Shown here: piece after piece, positions 8,927 to 17,101 of the stretch
How the letters are laid out: every line of letters begins with the position of its first letter
Numbering within the stretch: position 1 is the stretch's first letter
Assembly (NCBI RefSeq): GCF_012933465.1
Contig: NZ_JABBND010000011.1
Coordinates: 1-64,000, forward strand
Length of the DNA stretch: 64,000 nt
Source of the DNA: Actinomycetospora sp. TBRC 11914
GTDB lineage: Bacteria > Actinomycetota > Actinomycetes > Mycobacteriales > Pseudonocardiaceae
Reading direction: 5' to 3'
Position numbers and translations under genes: made by a program
Notes under the pieces: model-generated
The model's database searches: none
Told to the model about the DNA's origin: nothing
Seen by the model: only the letters and a program-made list of their open reading frames with translations

Positions 8927-9157
8927 TCAGCCCGACGGTTCCTGCCCCTGGGACCGCGTGCCCGGTTCGAGTATCTCTTCGAGCACTCCGATCACAGCGT
9001 TGCTCGCGGCGAGATGCACGGTCGCCTCGAGCTGCTCGGTCTCGCTGGTTGCTGCGTCGAGTTGTCCCTGCCAGCGTTCTTGTTCAGCTCGCGCGAGTTC
9101 GATCGCGTTGACGATCCGTGTTTCCAGGTGGCCGGACTGACCTGTGTCCTCACTCAT
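8927..9157 (-). CDS. Small hypothetical protein, mostly helical
   Basis: 76 residues (MSEDTGQSGHLETRIVNAIE...). The sequence is rich in Glu, Gln, Ala and Leu with heptad-like spacing, suggesting one or two long helices or a coiled coil, and the composition looks like a real protein. No domain is recognised. The ribosome-binding site is weak. It stands alone between the GntR gene and a large hypothetical gene, pointing the other way. It may be a fortuitous frame. Confidence 0.35.
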   Translation of the reverse strand: MSEDTGQSGHLETRIVNAIELARAEQERWQGQLDAATSETEQLEATVHLAASNAVIGVLEEILEPGTRSQGQEPSG

Positions 9158-9456
9158 GGCGCAGGGTTCCCTGCTGATCTCACGAGCACCCCCGCCACAC
9201 GTCGGGATGCTGAACCCGCGGCTGCAGATCAGGCGTCACCTCCGAGCGGGTGTTCACGGCCCACCACGACGGCTGATTGCTCGATCAGCGTGAGCACCTG
9301 GTGGCGCCCGTCGGAGGTCTGCGGGGGCCGCTACCGATAGCGCGGCACGAGTCCCTGGCGCTGTGCTTGTCACGACGAGGACGCTACGGGCGATAGACCC
9401 GACGGGACCGGTACCTCGCACCGACGACGGTCCTCGTGTGCTGATGATCGGCAACC
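9158..9456. other. Intergenic stretch without recognised gene
   Basis: About 300 nt between the small minus-strand frame and the hypothetical gene at 9457. I see no convincing frame on either strand, no clear promoter and no RNA gene. It presumably holds the promoter of the downstream gene. Confidence 0.4.
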
Positions 9457-10773
9457 ATGACAGCAGTGAGGGGTGGCGTGGTCGTTCACACGACATCTGC
9501 CGCGGACAGCGACGTGCCCAGAGGCGAGCCGAGCCCGGCCGAACGGTACGTCGAGGCGCTCGCCGCTCTCCCCGGAGCGGAACACGTCGCGGTGGTGGAC
9601 GTTGCAGGTGAACGGGTCCTGGGCGAGTGGGGCGGACCGCCGGGGTCGGCGGGTGCGGTGCTCGCTCGGGCCCGCCGGGCCGCGGACACGTCCCACCAGG
9701 GTCGCCGCGAGCTCGAGGACATCGTGTCGACCACCACTTCCGCATTCCACCTCTCGCGCCTGGTCCTGGCCGGTCCCGGACATCCGGAGTCGGTCTGGGT
9801 GTCGGTGCGGATCAATCGCGCGCAGGGAAACCTGACATGGTCTCGAGGGGCACTGACCGGCCTGAGCAGAACGACCGAACCCTCCCCGAGCCAACCGCCC
9901 CCACCGGCCGACGAGGTGCACCGTGCTCACCCCGGTACAGCTCACGACGCGCCCCCTGGCCCACTCCGGCGGGATGCCGCGCCGGCCCCGCACGCTGCGG
10001 CGGTCGTACCTCCGCCGCCCGCACCGCCGACCCCGGTGGTCCCGACGATGCCACCGACGGTTGTCCCGGCTCCGGTCCCGGTCGCCTCGAAGAGCCACGT
10101 CTCGCTGACCGCGATCTCCGTGCCGCCCGCCCGGCAGGCGGCGCCTGCCCCCGGAGCTCGGGCAAGCGCGAGGACCGACACGAGCACCCCGACCGCGGCG
10201 ACCGTGGCGACGACCACCTCCCAGACCGTGACCGGCCGAGCGAGCACAACGGAGTCGGACGCCGAGGGACCGAGGACGGCCGAGGCGATCGTCGAGAACA
10301 CGACCACCGTCGAGCTGCTGGCCCCGCATCTGGCCCTGCCCGTCGCACGGAGGTCGCCGGAGGGTCAGCTCGAGCCGGCGGTGCCCGGCCCGAACCAGCG
10401 GAGTTCGTTCGCTCCGGTCGTCACCGTGCCGCCGCCGCCTTCTCCGATCTCGGCCGACGGCACCGGCGAAGAGCCGGCCCCGATGCCCGCACCGATCATC
10501 GTCGCACCCCCGCTCGCCTCCGATCGGCGCCCGGTCGAGGGTGAACCCGACGCCGGACCCGACCTCGACGAGGCGGCCGAGGCGGAACCCCTCGACCATC
10601 CCCACTTCGAGCGCCCGCGCCCGACGCCCGGCGTCGCCCTGAGGCCCCCGCTCTCGAGCCCCACGGCTCCTGGGCCGACCGCAGCGGCGACCGTGGGACC
10701 AGACCCGACCGCGTCCGCGGGCGGGCCGTCGGTGCTCAGGCGGCTGATCCACGGCCTGCGCCGTCCGACCTGA
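9457..10773 (+). CDS. Hypothetical protein with folded N-terminus and long Pro-rich tail
   Basis: 438 residues. Residues 1 to about 135 have mixed alpha/beta character (RYVEALAALPGAEHVAVVDV, then an SRLVLAGPGHPESVWVSVRI segment), reminiscent in pattern of a roadblock-type fold, but I cannot confirm that. From about residue 140 to the end the protein is dominated by Pro, Ala, Thr and acidic residues without hydrophobic segments and is probably disordered. No membrane helix or signal peptide is evident. It ends 152 nt before the convergent P450 operon. The function is unknown. Confidence 0.6.
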   Translation: MTAVRGGVVVHTTSAADSDVPRGEPSPAERYVEALAALPGAEHVAVVDVAGERVLGEWGGPPGSAGAVLARARRAADTSHQGRRELEDIVSTTTSAFHLSRLVLAGPGHPESVWVSVRINRAQGNLTWSRGALTGLSRTTEPSPSQPPPPADEVHRAHPGTAHDAPPGPLRRDAAPAPHAAAVVPPPPAPPTPVVPTMPPTVVPAPVPVASKSHVSLTAISVPPARQAAPAPGARASARTDTSTPTAATVATTTSQTVTGRASTTESDAEGPRTAEAIVENTTTVELLAPHLALPVARRSPEGQLEPAVPGPNQRSSFAPVVTVPPPPSPISADGTGEEPAPMPAPIIVAPPLASDRRPVEGEPDAGPDLDEAAEAEPLDHPHFERPRPTPGVALRPPLSSPTAPGPTAAATVGPDPTASAGGPSVLRRLIHGLRRPT

Positions 10774-10925
10774 AGACGCTCGAAGCACGCCGGCAGTGGA
10801 GGACGCGTCGACGATGAAGCACGCACAGGCCACGCCGGCCCAGGTCGCGACGCTGCCGGCCAGCTCGCAGGAGTCCCAGCGGGCGATCAGGGACTGCGGG
10901 GCGAACCGGTTGTCCTTCGGCGGCC

Positions 10926-13900
10926 TCACACCACCGCGGTCTCGCCCCAGATGTCCTCGAGGTAGCGGTTCGACGCGCGGAGGCCAGCGAGCCAGGCGTT
11001 GCCGTCGGCCTCGCCCGCGCCGGTCTTCGCGCGGAACACCGCGACGAGGGCCGCGCGGACGCCGGGCGCCATCGTCGAGGCGTTGCCGCAGACGTAGACG
11101 ACCGCATCCTGCTGCATGGCCTCCCAGACCTCGTCGGCCGCGCCCTCGAGCGCGTGCTGGACGTAGCGGTAGCGGTACCCCGGCACCCGCGAGTACGCCG
11201 GGTACAGCGTGGCGACGCCGGCCTTGTCGAACGCGGCGAGCTCGTCGGCGTAGAGCAGGTCGTCCTCGGGGTCGCGGCAGCCGAAGAACATCAGCGAGCG
11301 GGCGATCGGCACGCCTTGGGCACGCAGCGACTCGCGCTCCTGCAGGAACCCGCGGAAGGGCGCCATGCCCGTCCCCGCCCCCACCATGATCATCGGCACG
11401 TGCGGGTTCGCCGGCGGCCGGAACGTGACGGCCGGGCTGCGCACGAAGGTGAACACCGTGCCGCCCTCGGGCACCTCCTCGAGGTGTCCCGAGCAGACAC
11501 CGCGATAGATCGAGCCGTCGCCGGCGCGGGCGGGGCCCTCGAGCACCCCGACGGTCAGCGCGACGTCCGCCGACACCTGCGGCGACGAGGAGATCGAGTA
11601 GAACCGGGGCCGCAGTGGCGGAAGCAGGTCGAGGAACTCCGCGAACGACAAGTTGCAGTCCGGATGCGCCTCGAGCAGCTCCAGCAGTGTGCGCCGGGGC
11701 TTGGCGATCTCCTCGCGGTAACGGGCCTTCGACTCGTCGTCGACGCCGGCGAGCCCCGCGAGCTCGTCGCGCTGCGGCCCTTCGGGCATCGACGCGGCCA
11801 TGGCCGCCAGTCCGGCGCGGCTCGCGACGTCCTGCAGCTCGACGCTGCCGGCGAGGATCCCGAGCAGAGGGTAGGGCTCGCCGCAGAGCAGGTGGGTCGG
11901 CGCGCTGCCCTTGGCGGTGATCGTGGCGAACTGGCCGCCGTCGAGGCCGAACCGCGCGATCACCCGGTTGACCGTGCCGATCGGGTTGCGGGGCAGCACA
12001 CCGAGGTGGTCGCCGGTCGCGTAGGTCGTCCCGGCCGGCAGCGTGATCTCGAGGTGGCGCACCGAGCGGCCCCCCGGCGAGCCCGCGTGGGCGGTGAGCT
12101 CGCGGTTCACACGCAGGGTCGCCGGCTGCCCCCGATAGGACTGCAGCACCGGGCTCGCCGTTCGCCGCTGCTCGAGCTGCACGGCGAGTCGCGGCCCGGC
12201 CCCTTCGGTCGCGGTCGCCGACGCGTCCAGCCCCAGTGCCGCGCCCAGGGCGTCCCACAGCCCGCCGTACCAGTCCGCGAACTGCGCGTCGAAGTCGCCG
12301 CGCTGGTCACCCTCCCCGCGCGGGTAGACCCGCGTACCGCCCTTGGCCTCCAGTCCGGCGTCCACTCGCGTCGGTACGGCCTGGTAGGTCGCGGCCCAAT
12401 CGCGGTTGCCGCAGCCGAAGACCGTGTACTTGACCCCGGCCGCCGACGCCGACTTCCCGTCGAGCCAGGTGCAGAACTTCCCGGCGTTGTCCGGCGGCTC
12501 CCCGTTGTAGGACGAGGTCACGACGACCACGGCGCCCTCGGTCGGGAGCTCCCCCACCGCCTCGTCGAGCGCCGCGGTGCGCGCGGTGTAACCGCGGTCA
12601 CCGGCGTCGCGGGCGATCCGCGCGGCGAGATCCTCGGCGGCGCCCAGGTTGGAGCCGAAGAGCACGAGCAGCGGGGTGCCGTGCCGGTCGGCGGGGGCGA
12701 CGGCCAGTGCGGGCGCGCGGGGCTCGGCGGCGACGGCGGCCGCCGGCCGCGGCGCCGATCCCCACGTGCGGCCCTCGCGGGGCCGGATGGTGATCGTGAG
12801 GCCGTCCGGCTTGATGGTGAGCGTCTCCTTGATCTTCAGCTGGTAGTCCGCGTGGTCGACGAGCTCGAAGCGCTGCAGGAGCATGCCGAGCACGAGGGTC
12901 GCCTCCTGCAGGGCGAACTGCCGGCCGATGCACGCCCGCTGCCCCGAGCCGAACGGCCGGTAGGCGTTGGGGGGCAGAGCGTCGAGGCGCTCGGAGGCCA
13001 CGTGATCCGGGTTGAACTCCCGCGCGTCCTCGCCCCAGACCTCCGGGAGCCGATGCAGCATCGGGGTGAGCGCCACGATCCCGGTGCCCGGGTCGAACGG
13101 GCCGTACCCGCCGACGGTCTCGCCCGCCGTCCTCGGCTGCCGGGTGAACGCCGGCGCGGTCGGCCAGAGCCGCAGGGTCTCGTCGAGGATCTGGCGGACG
13201 TAGCCGAGCTGACCGATCTGGGCAACGGTCGGCGCCACGCCCGGGTCGGTGCCCAGCACCCGGTCGACCTCCTCGTGGGCGCGGGCGACGACCTCGGGGT
13301 GCTTCAGCAGGTAGTAGACGGCGAACGACAGGAGCCCGCTCGTCGTCTCGTGCCCGGCGATGAGGAACGTGCCGCACTGCGCCACGATGTTGTGGTCGGG
13401 CAGCGTGTTCCCCTGCTTGTCGGTGCCGACGAGCATGTGGCCGAGCAGGTCGGTGCCGGGGTCGCCGGACGCCCGCCGTTCCTTGACGATCGCGTCGATC
13501 GTGTCGTCCATGTACTTCGCGTTGGCCAGGAAGCGGCGCTGGGCCCCCCGGCGGAGCTTGATCTGGACCGGGAGCATCTGCTGGCGCTTGAGGCTCTCGG
13601 TGAGCGTCGCCATCATCGCCTCGACGAACGGGTGCTGGGAGTCGCGGTAGAACGAGTTGAACCGGTACCCGAACCCGCAGAGCGCGATGGTGTCGAGGGT
13701 CAGCCGCGTCATGTCCGCGGCGACGTCGATCGGCTCGTCGTGGTTGAGGCGCTCCCACTTGAGCAGGAGCTGCTGGGCGATGTCGACCATCGGGTCGAGG
13801 TAGCCCTTCATCGCCCAGGTGCTGAAGCTCGGCAGCAGGATGTCGTGGGCGGACTTCCACAGCGGATCGGCGGTGTCGGCAGTGAAGAGGCCCGCGCTGG

Positions 13901-14174
13901 TGTGGGTCTGGCGCATCTCGCGCTGTCCGGTGCCGACGAGCTTGTCGAAGCGGGTGTCGTCGCACAGGTCCTGGACCATCTCGAGTCCGGAGACGACGTA
14001 CATCGCCCCGGCGGGGCTGTGGACCTGGAAGATCCGGCCGTACTGGTCCGCCAGCTCCATCACGCTCTGGACCAACCGCTTCGTGTCGATGTCACGGGCG
14101 TTGCCGACCACCGGCAGCGGCTTCGGACCCGGGATCTCGGAGAGCGGGTGAACGGGACGGTCGGTCGTGATCAC
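10926..14174 (-). CDS. Self-sufficient cytochrome P450 / NADPH-P450 reductase fusion (CYP102/BM3 type)
   Basis: 1082 residues, close to the length of BM3-type enzymes. The P450 domain (about 1-465) has the oxygen-activation motif AGHETTSG (residues 274-281), E-T-L-R (332-335) and the haem motif FGSGQRACIG with Cys415. A flavodoxin-like FMN domain follows (LLVLFGSNLGAAEDLA, about 500-640). Then come the FAD/NADPH domains (RFYSISSSPQ, later GAGTGMAPFRGFLQER and the C-terminal YLEDIWGE). Family members hydroxylate fatty acids subterminally with NADPH without separate redox partners. It is the last gene of a three-gene operon; ATG at 14174 overlaps the upstream membrane-protein stop. Confidence 0.95.
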   Translation of the reverse strand: MITTDRPVHPLSEIPGPKPLPVVGNARDIDTKRLVQSVMELADQYGRIFQVHSPAGAMYVVSGLEMVQDLCDDTRFDKLVGTGQREMRQTHTSAGLFTADTADPLWKSAHDILLPSFSTWAMKGYLDPMVDIAQQLLLKWERLNHDEPIDVAADMTRLTLDTIALCGFGYRFNSFYRDSQHPFVEAMMATLTESLKRQQMLPVQIKLRRGAQRRFLANAKYMDDTIDAIVKERRASGDPGTDLLGHMLVGTDKQGNTLPDHNIVAQCGTFLIAGHETTSGLLSFAVYYLLKHPEVVARAHEEVDRVLGTDPGVAPTVAQIGQLGYVRQILDETLRLWPTAPAFTRQPRTAGETVGGYGPFDPGTGIVALTPMLHRLPEVWGEDAREFNPDHVASERLDALPPNAYRPFGSGQRACIGRQFALQEATLVLGMLLQRFELVDHADYQLKIKETLTIKPDGLTITIRPREGRTWGSAPRPAAAVAAEPRAPALAVAPADRHGTPLLVLFGSNLGAAEDLAARIARDAGDRGYTARTAALDEAVGELPTEGAVVVVTSSYNGEPPDNAGKFCTWLDGKSASAAGVKYTVFGCGNRDWAATYQAVPTRVDAGLEAKGGTRVYPRGEGDQRGDFDAQFADWYGGLWDALGAALGLDASATATEGAGPRLAVQLEQRRTASPVLQSYRGQPATLRVNRELTAHAGSPGGRSVRHLEITLPAGTTYATGDHLGVLPRNPIGTVNRVIARFGLDGGQFATITAKGSAPTHLLCGEPYPLLGILAGSVELQDVASRAGLAAMAASMPEGPQRDELAGLAGVDDESKARYREEIAKPRRTLLELLEAHPDCNLSFAEFLDLLPPLRPRFYSISSSPQVSADVALTVGVLEGPARAGDGSIYRGVCSGHLEEVPEGGTVFTFVRSPAVTFRPPANPHVPMIMVGAGTGMAPFRGFLQERESLRAQGVPIARSLMFFGCRDPEDDLLYADELAAFDKAGVATLYPAYSRVPGYRYRYVQHALEGAADEVWEAMQQDAVVYVCGNASTMAPGVRAALVAVFRAKTGAGEADGNAWLAGLRASNRYLEDIWGETAVV

Positions 14175-14911
14175 GGTGTGCTCCTCGTGGTCTCGCTGGT
14201 GGCATCGCGGAGGGACCGCGGGTCCGTCGACGCGCCCGTGTCGACGGCAGGGGTGGCAGGGTCCGCGGCCTGCTCGCGGCGCTCATGGAGCACGAGGGCC
14301 ACCGAGATGAGCAGCACCCATGCGGGCAGGACGAGCAGGCTCGCCGGGTGGTAGGTCGCGGTGAGCAGCAGATAGGCCCCGCAGAGGTACGCGATCACCG
14401 AGGGGACCTTCCCCAGCACGCCCGCGCCGCGGAGCAACGTGGTCGTGGTCAGCGCGAACATCCCGGCCCCGCGGACGGAGAACACGAAGACCAGCCCGTA
14501 ACCGAGGGCAGCGAGGGCGCGGGCGGTGTCCGGGGAGACGACCGGCGCGTTCGCGATGACGCTCCCGAACGCGGGCGCCGCGACAGCGGCGGTCCCCGCG
14601 AACAGCATGCTGACGAACAGGGCGACGGAGAGCAGGTTCAGGCCGTTCGCCATGGCCGACGGCACGTGACCGATCGCGTCGAGGACAGACCGGACCGCGG
14701 TCGCGAACCAGAGGAAAGCGATACCGGCGAGCGGCACGAGGTAGAGCCCAACGGCGACGATCAGCGAGTCGCCGTTGCTCGCGTAGAACGCCGAGTACAC
14801 CGCGTCCGGGGCACCCAGGTGCGGCCCTCTGTCGATCAGCACGAGGGCGGCGACGAACAGGCCGGAGAAGACAACGCCCATCACCGCGGCCACCCGCGCC
14901 GAGGTTCTCAC
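14171..14911 (-). CDS. Multi-pass membrane protein, unknown function
   Basis: 246 residues with about six or seven hydrophobic segments (for example AAVMGVVFSGLFVAALVLI, then VGLYLVPLAGIAFLWFATAV, and near the end LVLPAWVLLISVALVLHE) and a charged C-terminal tail of about 45 residues. I do not recognise a named family. A GTG start at 14911 overlaps the stop of the small gene upstream (GTGA), and its own TGA overlaps the ATG of the P450-reductase gene, so the three are translationally coupled. It could help supply or sense a hydrophobic substrate of the P450; that is inference. Confidence 0.75.
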   Translation of the reverse strand: MRTSARVAAVMGVVFSGLFVAALVLIDRGPHLGAPDAVYSAFYASNGDSLIVAVGLYLVPLAGIAFLWFATAVRSVLDAIGHVPSAMANGLNLLSVALFVSMLFAGTAAVAAPAFGSVIANAPVVSPDTARALAALGYGLVFVFSVRGAGMFALTTTTLLRGAGVLGKVPSVIAYLCGAYLLLTATYHPASLLVLPAWVLLISVALVLHERREQAADPATPAVDTGASTDPRSLRDATSETTRSTP

Positions 14912-15132
14912 GGCGCCGACCCGCCCGCGCCGACGGGGGCCGGACCCGGACCAGGTTCGAGATCTTCCAGGATGCGGAGTAGGTCGAGTGTGGAGGAGAA
15001 ATGCTCGTGCCGGCCGGACTCGGTGACCACGGTGCCCTTCAGACGCCCGTCGGCGGTACGAAAGACATCGAGCAACAGACGCCTGTGCCGACCTCCTCCT
15101 CGTCGGCGCCGACCGTGGGGCGGCCCAGGCAT
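14908..15132 (-). CDS. Small hypothetical protein at head of the BM3-type P450 operon
   Basis: About 74 residues from the ATG at 15132; the frame is open to 15228, so the start is uncertain. The C-terminal half (DVFRTADGRLKGTVVTESGR followed by HEHFSSTLDLLRILEDL) has the compact beta-beta-helix pattern of many small actinobacterial hypothetical proteins. No catalytic motif or membrane segment is seen. The GTGA overlap with the membrane-protein gene argues that it is translated. Confidence 0.55.
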   Translation of the reverse strand: MPGPPHGRRRRGGGRHRRLLLDVFRTADGRLKGTVVTESGRHEHFSSTLDLLRILEDLEPGPGPAPVGAGGSAP

Positions 15133-15424
15133 CGAACACCTCGGCCGACCTTCCAGTCGGACTTCCGGTCGGCTCGCCGTCACCTCCGGCGGCGTCCAGC
15201 GAGCCCGCGCCGCCAGCACCCCTGCCATCGAGCCCTCGCTCTCCTCGTGACCCCCGTCACAGCGTGGAGCGGCGTGTCCGGCCTTGTCTACGGGCCATCA
15301 GCACGTGCCTGCACCGCCGCGACCGGTCCGGTCACGCGCGCCGCCGAAGCGGTTACCGGTCGTGGGCGCTGCGGCTCCGACCGACAGCACCGGCGTTTCG
15401 ATGCATGGACGCGTCATGCCCCGG

Positions 15425-15652
15425 TCAGTCGCTCAGCCGCGCGGCGCGCGCTGCCGTGATCGGACCGAGGTCCCCGGTGCACATCGGTTCCTCGACCAGA
15501 TCGCCGTCGTGGACGGGGATCAGCACGGCGTCGATGCTGTAGTCCTCCACCCCGGCGAGCAGCATTTCGCCGGGACACCCTCGGTGTCGGCGATCCGACC
15601 GGCTGGTCGTCTCTCGGCGTCGGTGGTCGGCCCGATGGACGGTCGAGGTCAT
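15425..15652 (-). CDS. Small hypothetical protein coupled to a membrane-anchored helical protein
   Basis: 75 residues. The first third is Arg-rich; the rest (GEMLLAGVEDYSIDAVLIPV, then HDGDLVEEPMCTGDLGPITA) looks like a folded protein. The ATG at 15652 overlaps the TGA of the upstream gene (ATGA), the best argument that it is real. Function is unknown. About 290 nt on its downstream side, toward 15132, hold no other gene that I can support. Confidence 0.45.
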   Translation of the reverse strand: MTSTVHRADHRRRETTSRSDRRHRGCPGEMLLAGVEDYSIDAVLIPVHDGDLVEEPMCTGDLGPITAARAARLSD

Positions 15653-16068
15653 TCAACGGTAGTGAGGTGCTGCCGAAGCTTGTCGGCCGCCTCCGCGTCC
15701 TTGGCCGCCAAGGTTCCGTAGGCGAGCTTCGCGTCGGCGATTGCGTGTACTCGATCCGCCAGTGCTTGTACCAACTGCCCACGAGCAGCCCTGGCCTCGT
15801 CCTGAGCTGTCTTCGCCGACGAGGCCGAAACCTGGATGCCGAAGTAGGCGCCCACCATTGCTGCGATCGGACTCGCCACGATCCCCAGAGCGGACGCGCC
15901 GTCCGGGCCGCGCCAGAATAGAGCAACGATGAGAAACGCGAGTATGACAGCGCCCAATCCGCTACCGAGGGCGACAAGACTCCATCTGTACCTCGAATCA
16001 GACTCGTGATCGTCGTCGCCACCCTGCCGCTGCGTCCCGGTGCCGACCTCACCGTCCGAGCCTGCCAT
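15649..16068 (-). CDS. Small membrane protein with two TM helices and a helical C-terminal domain
   Basis: 139 residues. A hydrophilic Gly/Asp/Gln-rich N-terminus of about 30 residues is followed by two hydrophobic helices (SLVALGSGLGAVILAFLIVA and ALGIVASPIAAMVGAYFGIQ). Then comes an Ala/Gln/Asp-rich amphipathic stretch of about 65 residues that is probably a coiled coil. A strong AGGAGG lies just upstream of the ATG at 16068. The following gene overlaps by 4 nt. The layout suggests a membrane anchor with a cytoplasmic oligomerisation domain; no function is recognised. Confidence 0.7.
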   Translation of the reverse strand: MAGSDGEVGTGTQRQGGDDDHESDSRYRWSLVALGSGLGAVILAFLIVALFWRGPDGASALGIVASPIAAMVGAYFGIQVSASSAKTAQDEARAARGQLVQALADRVHAIADAKLAYGTLAAKDAEAADKLRQHLTTVE

Positions 16069-16308
16069 GATTCCTCCTGTCTGACGCGAGGGGATACACT
16101 TGTTTCTTGGCGACAATGAGTACAGGCTGCATGGTGAGAATGCGAGGGCCGACAACGAGGCGTCCGGCGCGCAGATTTCTCGAGATCGAGCAGAACGAGT
16201 TGCGGGCGCCGATCTGTTCCGTGGTGGTTCCGCGTCCCGTGCCGCAAGCCCCACAGAGACTCGCTGACTACGCCCACCGCAGTCACTCGGAACGGACCCT
16301 GGCCGGTC

Positions 16309-16617
16309 TCAGAGTTCGCGCTCCCGGGTGGTCTCCACGACCCGTCCTTGCGGCCCGAAGATGACCTTCCCTTCGACCTGACCCCAGATGCCCCGCATCG
16401 TGTCGAGGTGGGCTTCGGCCTGCTGGGGACTGTCGTACTCCATGTCGATCAGGACGAGGTTGGGATCGTCCGCGCCGCGCATGACGTGGTAGCGCCGAAC
16501 ACCGAGCTTTCGCCGGAACTCGTCCCCGTCGGTGCCGTCCGCGTTGAGGTCGCTGTCGAAGGCCTGCAGCCAACGCTCGTAGTCCGCTACGCGGTGTTCG
16601 ATGAGCAAGCGGGCCAT
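16309..16617 (-). CDS. Small ferredoxin-like-fold protein (ABM/Dabb-type), possible cyclase or monooxygenase
   Basis: 102 residues from the ATG at 16617. The sequence ARLLIEHRVADYERWLQAFD, then VRRYHVMRGADDPNLVLIDM and an AEAHLDTMRGIW helix, fits the dimeric alpha/beta-barrel superfamily, which includes small monooxygenases and cyclases. No specific reaction can be assigned. It stands alone, with a 240-nt gap to the small membrane protein and about 480 nt without a gene upstream. Confidence 0.65.
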   Translation of the reverse strand: MARLLIEHRVADYERWLQAFDSDLNADGTDGDEFRRKLGVRRYHVMRGADDPNLVLIDMEYDSPQQAEAHLDTMRGIWGQVEGKVIFGPQGRVVETTREREL

Positions 16618-17101
16618 GGCGGTTCCCCTGTGTCCACGCTGCGCCTCCACTCGGACGGAGGCGTCCCCGACGTCGAGTCTCGCTCTGAGTCGCCGCCCAA
16701 CCCAGGCACTTCACTCTGTCAGACCAACAGGGGTCCGGCCCCGACCACCACCGCACTCCCGGCCCTCGCGCTCACCGGGTCCCCTCTCCTGAGTTCGGTG
16801 CCCTGGTCCAGGGCGAAGCGCCTGGTCGCCGAAGGCCGTCCTTCCACTCGCTGATCACGTCCCTCGCCGTCGCGCTGCTCTGACCCCCAGGTCTGGGAGA
16901 CGGCCCTTCTGACGCGCCCACCGCAAGGCCCCTGGTCGCGGTCCGCCTGGTGGAGCCGGGGGCAGGCCCGGCGCGCCGGGGTGGGGTGCCCCGCCGGGCG
17001 GCCCTACGAGCAGCGCCGCGAGCTGCTCCGGGCGACCTGTCCGACGCCGCGGGGGCCGCCCGCATGCCCGTCCGACGGCGTGAGACTCTCGACGGCCGGC
17101 G
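16618..17101. other. Gene-poor stretch upstream of the shikimate module
   Basis: About 480 nt in which all open frames are Arg/Pro/Ala-rich shadows with no believable protein sequence. I see no clear terminator, RNA gene or repeat. It separates the small orphan gene at 16309 from the end of the quinate/shikimate operon. Confidence 0.4.

Noticed and set aside
9154-9231. ATGA overlap suggesting a gene upstream of the small frame at 8927-9157
   Set aside because: The upstream frame is closed by a stop at 9229-9231, leaving only about 24 codons with no plausible start.
10774-10925. Possible short coding remnant between the convergent hypothetical and P450 genes
   Set aside because: Short frames exist on both strands but none has a start, ribosome site or recognisable protein; could be a remnant, but support is too thin.
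11154-14354. Plus-strand frame of 1066 codons opposite the P450-reductase gene
   Set aside because: Antisense shadow; the opposite strand encodes an unmistakable CYP102-type protein.
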